Assembly (NCBI GenBank): GCA_029821635.1
Contig: JALGSW010000018.1
Span: 1 to 38,594 of the forward strand
DNA length: 38,594 bases
Direction of reading: 5' to 3'
Source of the DNA: Candidatus Zipacnadia bacterium
GTDB taxonomy: Bacteria > Armatimonadota > Zipacnadia > Zipacnadales > UBA5352
Position 1 is the first letter of the stretch, and every line of letters begins with the position of its first letter. Made by a program: the position numbers and the translations under genes. Shown here piece by piece: positions 1-7,296 of the stretch. The notes beneath the pieces were generated by a model. That model was given only the letters and a program-made list of their open reading frames with translations, was not told where the DNA came from and did no database searches.

Positions 1-1
1 C

Positions 2-2059
2 GACCCGAAGCTCTTCGCGCAGGCCCGCAGCTACCCCGCCGACGAGCGCATCCTCTCGCGTCGCGACGGCATGGCCCGCCACGACCCGGCCCCCGCGCTC
101 GTGCACTGCTGGGATGGCGAGACCGGCCTCGGCGTGATGGCCGGCGGCGACGCCCGCGCGGTCTCGCACGCCATCGAGCCCGGCTCGAACCTCGTGCAGC
201 TTGCGGCGTACTCGCAGCCGCTGCGCTGGACCGGGCCTCCCTCCGACGCGCGGCTGGAGCTGCGCCTGGTCATCGGCGCGACGCCTGATGAGGCCCTCGC
301 GCTGCACCGCGCGCTCACGCCGGGCCTGCCTCCGGTAGAGATCGCGCGGCTCGACGTGGACCGCCTCGTGCACTGGCTCGACGAGCCGGGTGCCGCGACC
401 GCGGTTGTGCGCAGTAACGCCGACGAGGCGCTTACCGTGCGGCTGCAGGCGACGGTCCGCGGTGGCCTGAGTGACGAGCTGGCGCTGCCCGAGCAGTCGC
501 TGGAGCTCGCGCCCGGCGAGGCCGTGGCGGTGCGGCTGCAGTGGCCCGCGCAGGCTGAGTGGGGCCATGAGCTGGCCGTGCGGCTGCTCGGCGAGGACGG
601 CGCGGAGCTCGACGTGGCACGCGAGTGCTTCGCTGCGAGCGACAACTTCTCGCGCGTCGGACAGATCGTGGTCTTCAACCCGGGCTGGATGAACGCCGAG
701 TGGCAGATCGACCGGTGGGTCGAGTGGGCGCGGCGCAACGCGATCGGCACGATCGAGTACTACTGCTGGGCGCCCGACCAGGTCTTCGACCTCACGCCCG
801 ACACCGAAGTCTTCGAGCCGCACACCGAGTCGCAGGGCGCCTACCGCGCCGAGTTGACGCGCACGTTCCTGCAGGGCCTCGTCGCGAGCGCGCACGAGGG
901 CGGCCTGCGCGTGCTGGCGATGGACACGGGCATGGCGAGCCTGCCCGGCGCGCTCAGCCACCCCGAGCGCATCCGCTACACCGCCGAGGGCCAGCCCTAC
1001 CTCTACAACGGCGACATCCACGACGACCGGCGCTTCAACGCCGTCCCCGCACACGTCTTCACCACCGACCGCATCCGCGACTGGGCCAACGAGATGGCCG
1101 CGTCCGTGGACATGTTCGGCTGGGACGGCGTCCGCTTCGACTGGAATTTCCTGCCGGTTTCGGCACAGGACCCGTTGTACCTTGGCAGTGAAGAGGACGC
1201 CGACTCGCACACCTGGTATGACTGGCAGGGGCGGTCGGTGCACGAGCTGTTCCCGCAGCCCGATGCGACCGCCGCCGAGCTGTGTCGCACCTGGCGTGAG
1301 ACCGTCGTCGCCCGCCACCCGCGCTTCGTCTACCACGGGAACTACCAGGTCAACGAGGAGATGCTCGGGGCCTTCCCGCAGTACTCGCGCACGGCCTGCG
1401 CGAGCTCGGGGATCTTGCGCGAGGGCCTGCTGAACGTCGCGATCCGCTACCCGGCGTGGCAGGAGTGGACCGCTGCGCTGATGGACACCACGCGCACGAT
1501 CCGGCCACTCGACGCACAGCCGTCGGTCGGCTGGATGCGCGGCTACGCGCCGGGGAGCGTCGCGCACCGCGTGCTGCAGTACTGCATGATGGCCGCGGGC
1601 TACCACTGGTACGGGACCGCCGGGGCGCGCTACTCCATCGACGACACCTGGACGCGCTTCCGCCACGCGATGCGCTTCTCCGAGTACTTCTACGGGCCCG
1701 ACTTCCTGCCCGCCGCCGACGCCGCGACGGTCTCGGGCGAGGGCGCCGAGCGGGTGCTCTGGCAACCGTTCGTCTACGCCCGGGAAAGCGGCGGTACGCG
1801 CGAGACGCTCGTGCACCTCGTGAACCTGCCCGCGAGCGACCACATCATCCAGCGCCACGAGCAGCCGCCCGTGCGGCGCGACCTGACGGTGACGGTGAGC
1901 CTGCCCGCGGGCGCCGAGGTCGCGGGCTGCTATGCGCTCGTACCCGACCCGCAGCCACACGCCGAGGCGATTGACTGGCAGCCCGCGGGCGAGGGGCGCG
2001 TGCAGGTGACGCTGCCGGAGCTGCGCGAGATGGCCTCCGTGCTGGTGATCGCGCAATGA
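2..2059 (+). CDS. Glycoside-hydrolase-like TIM-barrel protein, 5' partial
   Basis: The reading frame is open from base 2, so the true start lies outside the window; the first in-frame ATG is at 71. The visible part, about 685 residues, has an N-terminal beta-rich region. A TIM-barrel-like part follows, with GWMNAEWQIDRW, EYYCWAPDQ and GWDGVRFDWNF; the Asp in the last motif sits where many GH-A/GH13/GH66-like barrels place a catalytic or substrate-binding acid. A C-terminal beta domain closes the protein. Its likely role is carbohydrate cleavage or binding, but I cannot assign a numbered GH family. The stop overlaps the ATG at 2056 (ATGA), suggesting co-transcription with the next gene. The GH-like fold is inferred from motifs. 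Confidence in a real gene is high; confidence in function is low. Confidence 0.72.
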   Translation, partial: DPKLFAQARSYPADERILSRRDGMARHDPAPALVHCWDGETGLGVMAGGDARAVSHAIEPGSNLVQLAAYSQPLRWTGPPSDARLELRLVIGATPDEALALHRALTPGLPPVEIARLDVDRLVHWLDEPGAATAVVRSNADEALTVRLQATVRGGLSDELALPEQSLELAPGEAVAVRLQWPAQAEWGHELAVRLLGEDGAELDVARECFAASDNFSRVGQIVVFNPGWMNAEWQIDRWVEWARRNAIGTIEYYCWAPDQVFDLTPDTEVFEPHTESQGAYRAELTRTFLQGLVASAHEGGLRVLAMDTGMASLPGALSHPERIRYTAEGQPYLYNGDIHDDRRFNAVPAHVFTTDRIRDWANEMAASVDMFGWDGVRFDWNFLPVSAQDPLYLGSEEDADSHTWYDWQGRSVHELFPQPDATAAELCRTWRETVVARHPRFVYHGNYQVNEEMLGAFPQYSRTACASSGILREGLLNVAIRYPAWQEWTAALMDTTRTIRPLDAQPSVGWMRGYAPGSVAHRVLQYCMMAAGYHWYGTAGARYSIDDTWTRFRHAMRFSEYFYGPDFLPAADAATVSGEGAERVLWQPFVYARESGGTRETLVHLVNLPASDHIIQRHEQPPVRRDLTVTVSLPAGAEVAGCYALVPDPQPHAEAIDWQPAGEGRVQVTLPELREMASVLVIAQ

Positions 2060-2106
2060 GGTCGCTCGTGCTCGTTACGGCGCTGACCGTCGGAGGAGGC
2101 CACACA

Positions 2107-3954
2107 ATGGCCGATGCTGTGACATGGATCGCCGCGGAGGATGAAACGCGCGTAACCCGCGAGGGCGCGTGGTCCGAGACCGCATTCCGCTACGCCGAAC
2201 GCTCGCACCTCGCGACGACGGAGGACGGTGCCACCCTCACACTTGCTTTCAGCGGCACGGACCTGATCGTGCGCCTCGGCCAGCACGCCGTGCCCGCCTA
2301 CGGAGCGCCTAACTTCGGCGCTCTCGCCGTCAGCATCGACGATGGCCCCAAGCGCATCATCCAGCCAATCACGGAGCCGCGAGAGATCGTACTCGCGCGT
2401 GGCCTCCAGCCGGGCGAGCACACCGTTCGCCTCGAGCACCGCATCTCACAGGCCGGCTCCGTCGCACGCATCGAGGCCTTCGGCGTGTCGGATACCCCGA
2501 CCGGTGAGCTGGCCTTCATGCTCACCGGTGAACGCAACGCGTACCTGGTCGATGCGCGCGCGATCGTCACTCGCGACGGCACTCCGGTCGCCGAACGGCT
2601 CGTGCGCAACTGGCTGACCGGGGGCTGCCGCCTCGCGGGGCTGCCGCCGGGCGAGGGCTACCGGCTGGAGTTGCGCGCGATCGGCTGGCAGCCGGTCACG
2701 ATCGAGGGCATCAGCGTCGAGGCAGGCCGCGAGACGCTGCTGCCGCCCATCCACCTTGCCGCCGACCCGGCCACGCAGGCGCGCGGCTTCCTCTCCCCTC
2801 GCATCGGCAGACAGACGGTCCACCGCGCCGGCGAGAGCTTCCGCGCGCGCTTCCAGGCCCGCGGTGCCGAAATCGCGGGCGTGCGCATCGTGCGTATCGT
2901 CGGCCCGGCCACGATCTCCCGCGAACTGAGCTTCGTTGAGGACGAGGCGGCGGCGTTCTACTACGACCGCGAGATCGTCGCGACGCTGCCCGCGGACGCG
3001 CCGCCGGGGCTCTACGACCTCATCGTGACCGCGCGCTGGCCGGAGCAGGGCGCCGAGCACGAGTTCCGCTCGCCGCGCGCGGTGATGGTGGTCGATCAGT
3101 TCCCCGCCGACCCGGTATTCACGTCGTGGGGGCACCTCGACACGCAGGGACAGTACCAGGCCGAGTACCTCCGCGACCTCGTGGCGATCTCCAACCTCTG
3201 CGGGGCGGACATGGTCCTGATGGCCTGCGCGTGCAACCCGGCATACATCGCGGGCGCGCTGGCGGACCTCGAGGTGCCCTTCGCAGTGAACTTCGGCAAC
3301 CATCAGTTCGCGGGCTTCGAGCAGTGGTTCGGACCGCAGGAGGGCGTGATCGACTACGGCCCCAACCTGTGCGTGCTAAACCGCTCGCTCCCGTGGCATG
3401 AGGACACCGCCGGGGCCGATGCCATGCTGGCGGCCCGGGCCGATGCGCGTATCAAGGTCATCAACGCCTTCGAGCACAACGCGCCGGTCGAGCTGCTGGA
3501 CCGCCACGGGGTTGCGCTCGTGCATGACGGCCACGGGCCGGGGTTGCGCGTCTTCGAGATGGGCGCGACGCCGACACTGCGCGTGGGCAAGTCGAACTCC
3601 GAGAGCTTCCGCGTGACCCGCTTCCGCGATGGACGAGTGGCGTCATGCACGTATCTGGGCGATGAGAGCGGGCCGATCCCCTTCCCGCGCGGCTCGACGC
3701 CGCCACTGCGCCTGAGCGTCGATCCGCCCGCCGACGGCACGCACGCTGAGGTCCGCGCGACCATCGCGAACGACCTCGCCGAGGCGTTCCCGAACTGCCG
3801 CCTGACGCTCGTGATGCCCGCCGGCGACTACGCCTGCGATGGAGGGCGCATCGAGCGCGCGATCGTCAGCGACGACGGCGACTTCGTCGTGCTGACCGTT
3901 CGCGCCGATGCCGCCCCGCAAACTGAGACAGTCGTCGCAATCCACCCGAGGTGA
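2107..3954 (+). CDS. Calcineurin-like phosphoesterase-related protein
   Basis: An ATG at 2056 overlaps the upstream stop, but the ATG at 2107 is preceded at 7 nt by a strong GGAGGAGG and is preferred, giving 615 aa. The longer form would add a weak hydrophobic leader. Residues 1-240 are beta-rich. Around residues 335-400 the pattern SWGHLDT, a CGADMV strand and GNHQ (His399) resembles the metal-binding core of calcineurin-like phosphoesterases, where GNHD/E is usual. The first Asp-x-His motif is not canonical, so activity is uncertain. The C-terminal ~90 residues look like a CARDB/Ig-type domain. The last 38 bases, encoding QTETVVAIHPR and the stop, are duplicated at 5398-5435 beyond the PEP-CTERM gene. 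The gene converges on that gene with a 16-bp gap. Confidence 0.6.
   Translation: MADAVTWIAAEDETRVTREGAWSETAFRYAERSHLATTEDGATLTLAFSGTDLIVRLGQHAVPAYGAPNFGALAVSIDDGPKRIIQPITEPREIVLARGLQPGEHTVRLEHRISQAGSVARIEAFGVSDTPTGELAFMLTGERNAYLVDARAIVTRDGTPVAERLVRNWLTGGCRLAGLPPGEGYRLELRAIGWQPVTIEGISVEAGRETLLPPIHLAADPATQARGFLSPRIGRQTVHRAGESFRARFQARGAEIAGVRIVRIVGPATISRELSFVEDEAAAFYYDREIVATLPADAPPGLYDLIVTARWPEQGAEHEFRSPRAVMVVDQFPADPVFTSWGHLDTQGQYQAEYLRDLVAISNLCGADMVLMACACNPAYIAGALADLEVPFAVNFGNHQFAGFEQWFGPQEGVIDYGPNLCVLNRSLPWHEDTAGADAMLAARADARIKVINAFEHNAPVELLDRHGVALVHDGHGPGLRVFEMGATPTLRVGKSNSESFRVTRFRDGRVASCTYLGDESGPIPFPRGSTPPLRLSVDPPADGTHAEVRATIANDLAEAFPNCRLTLVMPAGDYACDGGRIERAIVSDDGDFVVLTVRADAAPQTETVVAIHPR
3917..3954 (+). 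repeat. 38-bp direct repeat, copy 1 (functional 3' end of the phosphoesterase-like gene)
   Basis: The repeat begins CGCAAACTGAGACA and ends CACCCGAGGTGA, including the stop codon. It matches 5398-5435 at 36 of 38 bases. The two differences, at 3924 and 3930, are both third-codon-position changes within Thr codons. The copies bracket the oppositely oriented PEP-CTERM gene. Confidence 0.95.
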
Positions 3955-3970
3955 CCGGTCAAGCCAACGC

Positions 3971-5125
3971 TCACTTCTCCCTGCGGCGGAACTTACCAAC
4001 GAGGCCTGCCAGGCCGATGCCAAGGAGGGCGATCGTGCCCGGTTCAGGCGACGAATTCGTCCGATGGATGTCCCCCTCGGACTGCCAGGCTATCCAGTCT
4101 CCATCGATCTCAGGGAGCATGTCATCAACGTCATTGTCGGTCACGACGTAGGTGTCACGTCCGTCATAGTAGAAGATCTCGTAGTCGTCGCCGTACGCGG
4201 AATCCTTGCCGTACCAGACTGCCTGCCCCCGGTCATTGATCCGGGGCCTCCGCCCCTCATCGAGATCCGCGGTTAGAATGATGACGGCACTGCCGTCCCA
4301 GTACTCGATCTCGTTGCCGGGGTTGAAGCGATACCAGACAACTTCGCCACTGTCGCTGATCTGGACATAGTCGCAGTTGTCGCTGGCGTGCTCCTTGATC
4401 TTGGTCTTCGTCGTTCCATTCCAGAGCCAGACGTCGTAGGAGCTGTCCCCGGTCCACGCGACGTGGCCGCTGTTGTTGATTGCGGGAGCGGTGTCCCAGC
4501 CGAACGCGTCATCTGAGATGTTGGTCACGTTGTAGCCGTCCCAGAAGAAGATCTCATAGCCGTTGATGTCCGGATCGAAATGGTCGCCCCTCTCTATCCA
4601 CGCGATCTGATCCGCGTCATTGATCGCGACGTCTTCCGGTCCGAAGAGCGCAGGGCTGTTCCATATCTCCGTGGCGTTGGTTCCATCCCAGAGATAGATG
4701 AAGTCTCCCTCAGCCCAGGCAACGTGTCCCTGGTCGTTCATGGCCGGTGTGTCCAGCCATGCATCGGTGATCTCCACGGAGGCCGAGCCGGCGTCCTCCA
4801 CAAAGTGCATCCCGTAGGGTGATCCCCATGGCGACCATACGGCGTTCCCCGCATCGTTCAGCTCGTGCGCCCAGACGCGGTCGGCGGCATCATTCGACAC
4901 ATTCACCGCGGGGCCAGAGCCGTTCCACAGGAATACGTCGGAGCCACCGGTACCGTCGCCAAGCCACATCATCTGCCCCGACGAGTTGATCCTGACCCCC
5001 GACTCCACGCCCCCCGGCGTGCGAGTAACGTTGTCGACCGGATGCGACCACGACCGGACATCCGCGGGCGCGATGGCTGCGCAACAGAGGGCGACCATCA
5101 CCGTTAGGGCAATCCGGCTTCGCAT
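3971..5125 (-). CDS. PEP-CTERM sorted surface protein with beta-propeller-like repeats
   Basis: The start is the ATG at 5125, with AGGAGT seven bases upstream; this gives 384 aa. The first ~24 residues are a signal peptide (MRSRIALTVMVALCC, then an AxA-like site). The mature part carries about eight short repeats of the form (I/M)N-(D/N)-x-G-x-x-x-W, such as MNDQGHVAW, INDADQIAW, INNSGHVAW, ISDSGEVVW and INDRGQAVW. Most are followed by a W-(N/D)-G strand, as in bladed extracellular propellers. The C-terminus is a textbook PEP-CTERM signal: SSPEPGTIALLG, a hydrophobic stretch, then KFRRREK. Such proteins are processed by an exosortase and delivered to the outer surface; no exosortase gene is visible here. 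Base composition is visibly less GC-rich than the flanks, and duplicated flanking sequence suggests an insertion. The ligand is unknown. Confidence 0.88.
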   Translation of the reverse strand: MRSRIALTVMVALCCAAIAPADVRSWSHPVDNVTRTPGGVESGVRINSSGQMMWLGDGTGGSDVFLWNGSGPAVNVSNDAADRVWAHELNDAGNAVWSPWGSPYGMHFVEDAGSASVEITDAWLDTPAMNDQGHVAWAEGDFIYLWDGTNATEIWNSPALFGPEDVAINDADQIAWIERGDHFDPDINGYEIFFWDGYNVTNISDDAFGWDTAPAINNSGHVAWTGDSSYDVWLWNGTTKTKIKEHASDNCDYVQISDSGEVVWYRFNPGNEIEYWDGSAVIILTADLDEGRRPRINDRGQAVWYGKDSAYGDDYEIFYYDGRDTYVVTDNDVDDMLPEIDGDWIAWQSEGDIHRTNSSPEPGTIALLGIGLAGLVGKFRRREK

Positions 5126-5441
5126 TCCCATCACTCCTGAACTGCGGGTTGTCGGTGGAACGGCGTCGTGCCGCTTGCGCCTCGCGGCTTCCGTGCTGCT
5201 GACAGGAACCATTCATCGCACAATTGTCCCAACCTCCTCAAGAGATGCTCACAGAACTACCGAAGAGGACTTGCTTAGCTCGCTACACGACCGCATATTT
5301 CTCACAAGACAACAAAGTGTCGCACGCTGCGTTGTGTGCCAGGAGTCGGCGCAGACCGAAGGGAATGGTAGGCACTGGGCGAATTCCCCGAACGTGTCGC
5401 AAACCGAGACCGTCGTCGCAATCCACCCGAGGTGATGGACG
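5126..5441. other. Intergenic stretch between divergent genes
   Basis: This 316-bp region holds the leader of the PEP-CTERM gene and, at its right end, the second copy of the 38-bp repeat. It is relatively AT-richer than the neighbouring genes. I found no convincing -35/-10 pair on either strand and no tRNA or terminator. A GAGGAGG near 5236 (minus strand) precedes an alternative longer reading frame, but the ATG at 5125 has the better-placed ribosome binding site. Confidence 0.6.
5398..5435 (+). repeat. 38-bp direct repeat, copy 2 (orphan coding end)
   Basis: This is the second copy of the 3' coding end found at 3917-3954, with two synonymous differences at 5405 and 5411. No intact gene runs into it. 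Its GAGGTGA serves as the apparent ribosome binding site for the TTG start at 5442. This suggests copy 2 is the ancestral junction with the downstream gene. Confidence 0.93.
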
Positions 5442-7220
5442 TTGTCCGATGAGCCGATCACTCAGCGCGATGTGATGATGCCGCTGCGCGATGGCGTGCG
5501 CCTCGCGACAGACCTGTACTTCCCGCCCGCGTGGAGTGAGGGCGATGAGCCGCTGCCCGTCATCCTCGCGCGCACGCCCTACGACAAGACCGCGCAGGCC
5601 GAGATGGCCATCGGCGCGGCCCGACACGGCTACATCTTCGCCTCGCAGGACGTGCGCGGCCGCTACGCCTCCGAGGGCGAGTTCTACGCCTTCGCTCACG
5701 AGGGCCCGGACGGCTATGACACCGTCGAGTGGTTCGCCGAGCAGCCCTGGTGCGACGGGAAGGTCGGGACCATCGGCCAGTCCTACTGCGCCGCGGTGCA
5801 GAACGCGCTGGCGTCGCTGAACCCGCCGCACCTGTCGGCGATGATCATCACCTACGGGCCGTCGAGCTACTACCACCACGCCATGCGCCACAACGGCGCG
5901 CTGGAGATGCGCTTCTTCGTCTACGCCTTCAGCATGGCGAGCACGAGCCGCGAGGCAATCGCCGATCCGAAGATCAAGGCCGCGCTCGATGACGCCTGCG
6001 CCAACATCTGGGACTGGGTGCGCGCCTGCCCCATCCAGCCGGGCGAGTCGCCGCTCGCGCTCGTGCCGTCATACGAGCGCTGGCTGCTCGACATCCTCCG
6101 CCTCGCGAGCTACGACGACTACTGGCGGGCACCCGGCTACGGGCCGCTGCCCTGGTACGATCAGCACGCCGACGTGCCCACGCTCTACATCGGCGGCTGG
6201 TACGACAGCTACACGCGCGCGACGTGCGAGAACTTCGTGGAGCTGTCCCGCCGGCAGGAGCAGCCCGTCCATCTGCTGATGGGCCCGTGGCATCACGGCG
6301 GCGCGGGCGTCCCACGCGCGGGTGACGCGACCTTCGCCGGTGGCGGTCTCGACGACTACCTCGGCATGAGGCTCAGCTTCTTCGACCGGCACCTTAGGGG
6401 CGACGAGGCCGCGGAGTTCGGCCAGGAGCGCGCGGTGCGCTACTTCATCATGGGCGGCGGCGAGGGGCCGGCGGAGGACGGCCGCGACATCGAGCGCGGC
6501 GGCGAGTGGCGCGAGGCCGACACCTGGCCGCCCGCCGGGTGCGAGCCGACCGCGTTCTACCTGCAGCCCGACGGCGGCCTCGCGACGGAGCCGCCTGCGG
6601 TGGAGGACGCCGCGACCTCGTGGACCTTCGACCCGAGCGACCCGGTCCCGACCATCGGCGGCAACCTCTCGGCGCTCGGCGTCGATCCGGGCGCCTACGA
6701 TCAGCGCAACAGCGACCGCTTCCCGTTCACGACCGGCACGCTGCATCTGTCGGCGCGCAGGGATGTGCTGTGCTTCGTGACCGAGCCGCTGGAGGAGGAC
6801 GTGGCGATCGCCGGGCCGGTCGAGGTCGTGCTGCACGTCGCCACCGATGGCCCGGACACGGACTTCACCGCGAAGCTGATCGACGTCTACCCGCCCTCGG
6901 AGAGCCATCCGGCGAGCTGCGCGCTGAACCTCAGCGACAGTATCATGCGCCTGCGCTTCCGCAACGGCTTCGAGCGCGAGGAGCTTGCCGAGCCGGGCGA
7001 GGTCTACGAGCTGCGTTTTCAACTCTACCCCACGGCCAATCGGTTCACGGCGGGCCATCGGATTCGCGTGGACATCTCGTCGAGCAACTTCCCACGCTTC
7101 GAGCTGAACCCGAACACGGGCGCTCCACTCGGCTCTGACCGTGGCCGCCGCATCGCGCAGAACACGCTGCACCACGACGCTTCGCGCCCGTCGCGGGTGG
7201 TGCTCTCGGTGCTGCGGTAG
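5442..7220 (+). CDS. CocE/NonD-type S15 family hydrolase (X-Pro dipeptidyl-peptidase-like)
   Basis: This 592-aa protein belongs to the S15 alpha/beta hydrolases, which cleave esters or Xaa-Pro peptides. The N-terminal catalytic domain has RDGVRLATDLYFP, DVRGRYASEGEF and a nucleophile elbow IGQSYCA with Ser114. Asp255 in GGWYDSY and His284 in MGPWHHGG complete the triad, in the order and spacing known for cocaine esterase. The last ~220 residues form the PepX_C jelly-roll domain. No signal peptide is present, so it is probably cytoplasmic. An in-frame stop at 5433-5435 limits the start. TTG at 5442 has GAGGTGA about seven bases upstream; the next candidate is an ATG near 5472, which would cut into the domain. 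The substrate cannot be told from sequence. Confidence 0.9.
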   Translation: MSDEPITQRDVMMPLRDGVRLATDLYFPPAWSEGDEPLPVILARTPYDKTAQAEMAIGAARHGYIFASQDVRGRYASEGEFYAFAHEGPDGYDTVEWFAEQPWCDGKVGTIGQSYCAAVQNALASLNPPHLSAMIITYGPSSYYHHAMRHNGALEMRFFVYAFSMASTSREAIADPKIKAALDDACANIWDWVRACPIQPGESPLALVPSYERWLLDILRLASYDDYWRAPGYGPLPWYDQHADVPTLYIGGWYDSYTRATCENFVELSRRQEQPVHLLMGPWHHGGAGVPRAGDATFAGGGLDDYLGMRLSFFDRHLRGDEAAEFGQERAVRYFIMGGGEGPAEDGRDIERGGEWREADTWPPAGCEPTAFYLQPDGGLATEPPAVEDAATSWTFDPSDPVPTIGGNLSALGVDPGAYDQRNSDRFPFTTGTLHLSARRDVLCFVTEPLEEDVAIAGPVEVVLHVATDGPDTDFTAKLIDVYPPSESHPASCALNLSDSIMRLRFRNGFEREELAEPGEVYELRFQLYPTANRFTAGHRIRVDISSSNFPRFELNPNTGAPLGSDRGRRIAQNTLHHDASRPSRVVLSVLR

Positions 7221-7296
7221 CTGCAGGAGGTGTTGGCGGCCGAGGCGCGAAGCTACGCGCAGCGCCTTAAGCCCCACGCTCAGGGGGTCTTACGTC

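Noticed and set aside
7141-7296. N-terminal extension of the GH42-like gene
   Set aside because: The frame overlaps the end of the S15 hydrolase, and the signal peptide at 7297 marks the true start.
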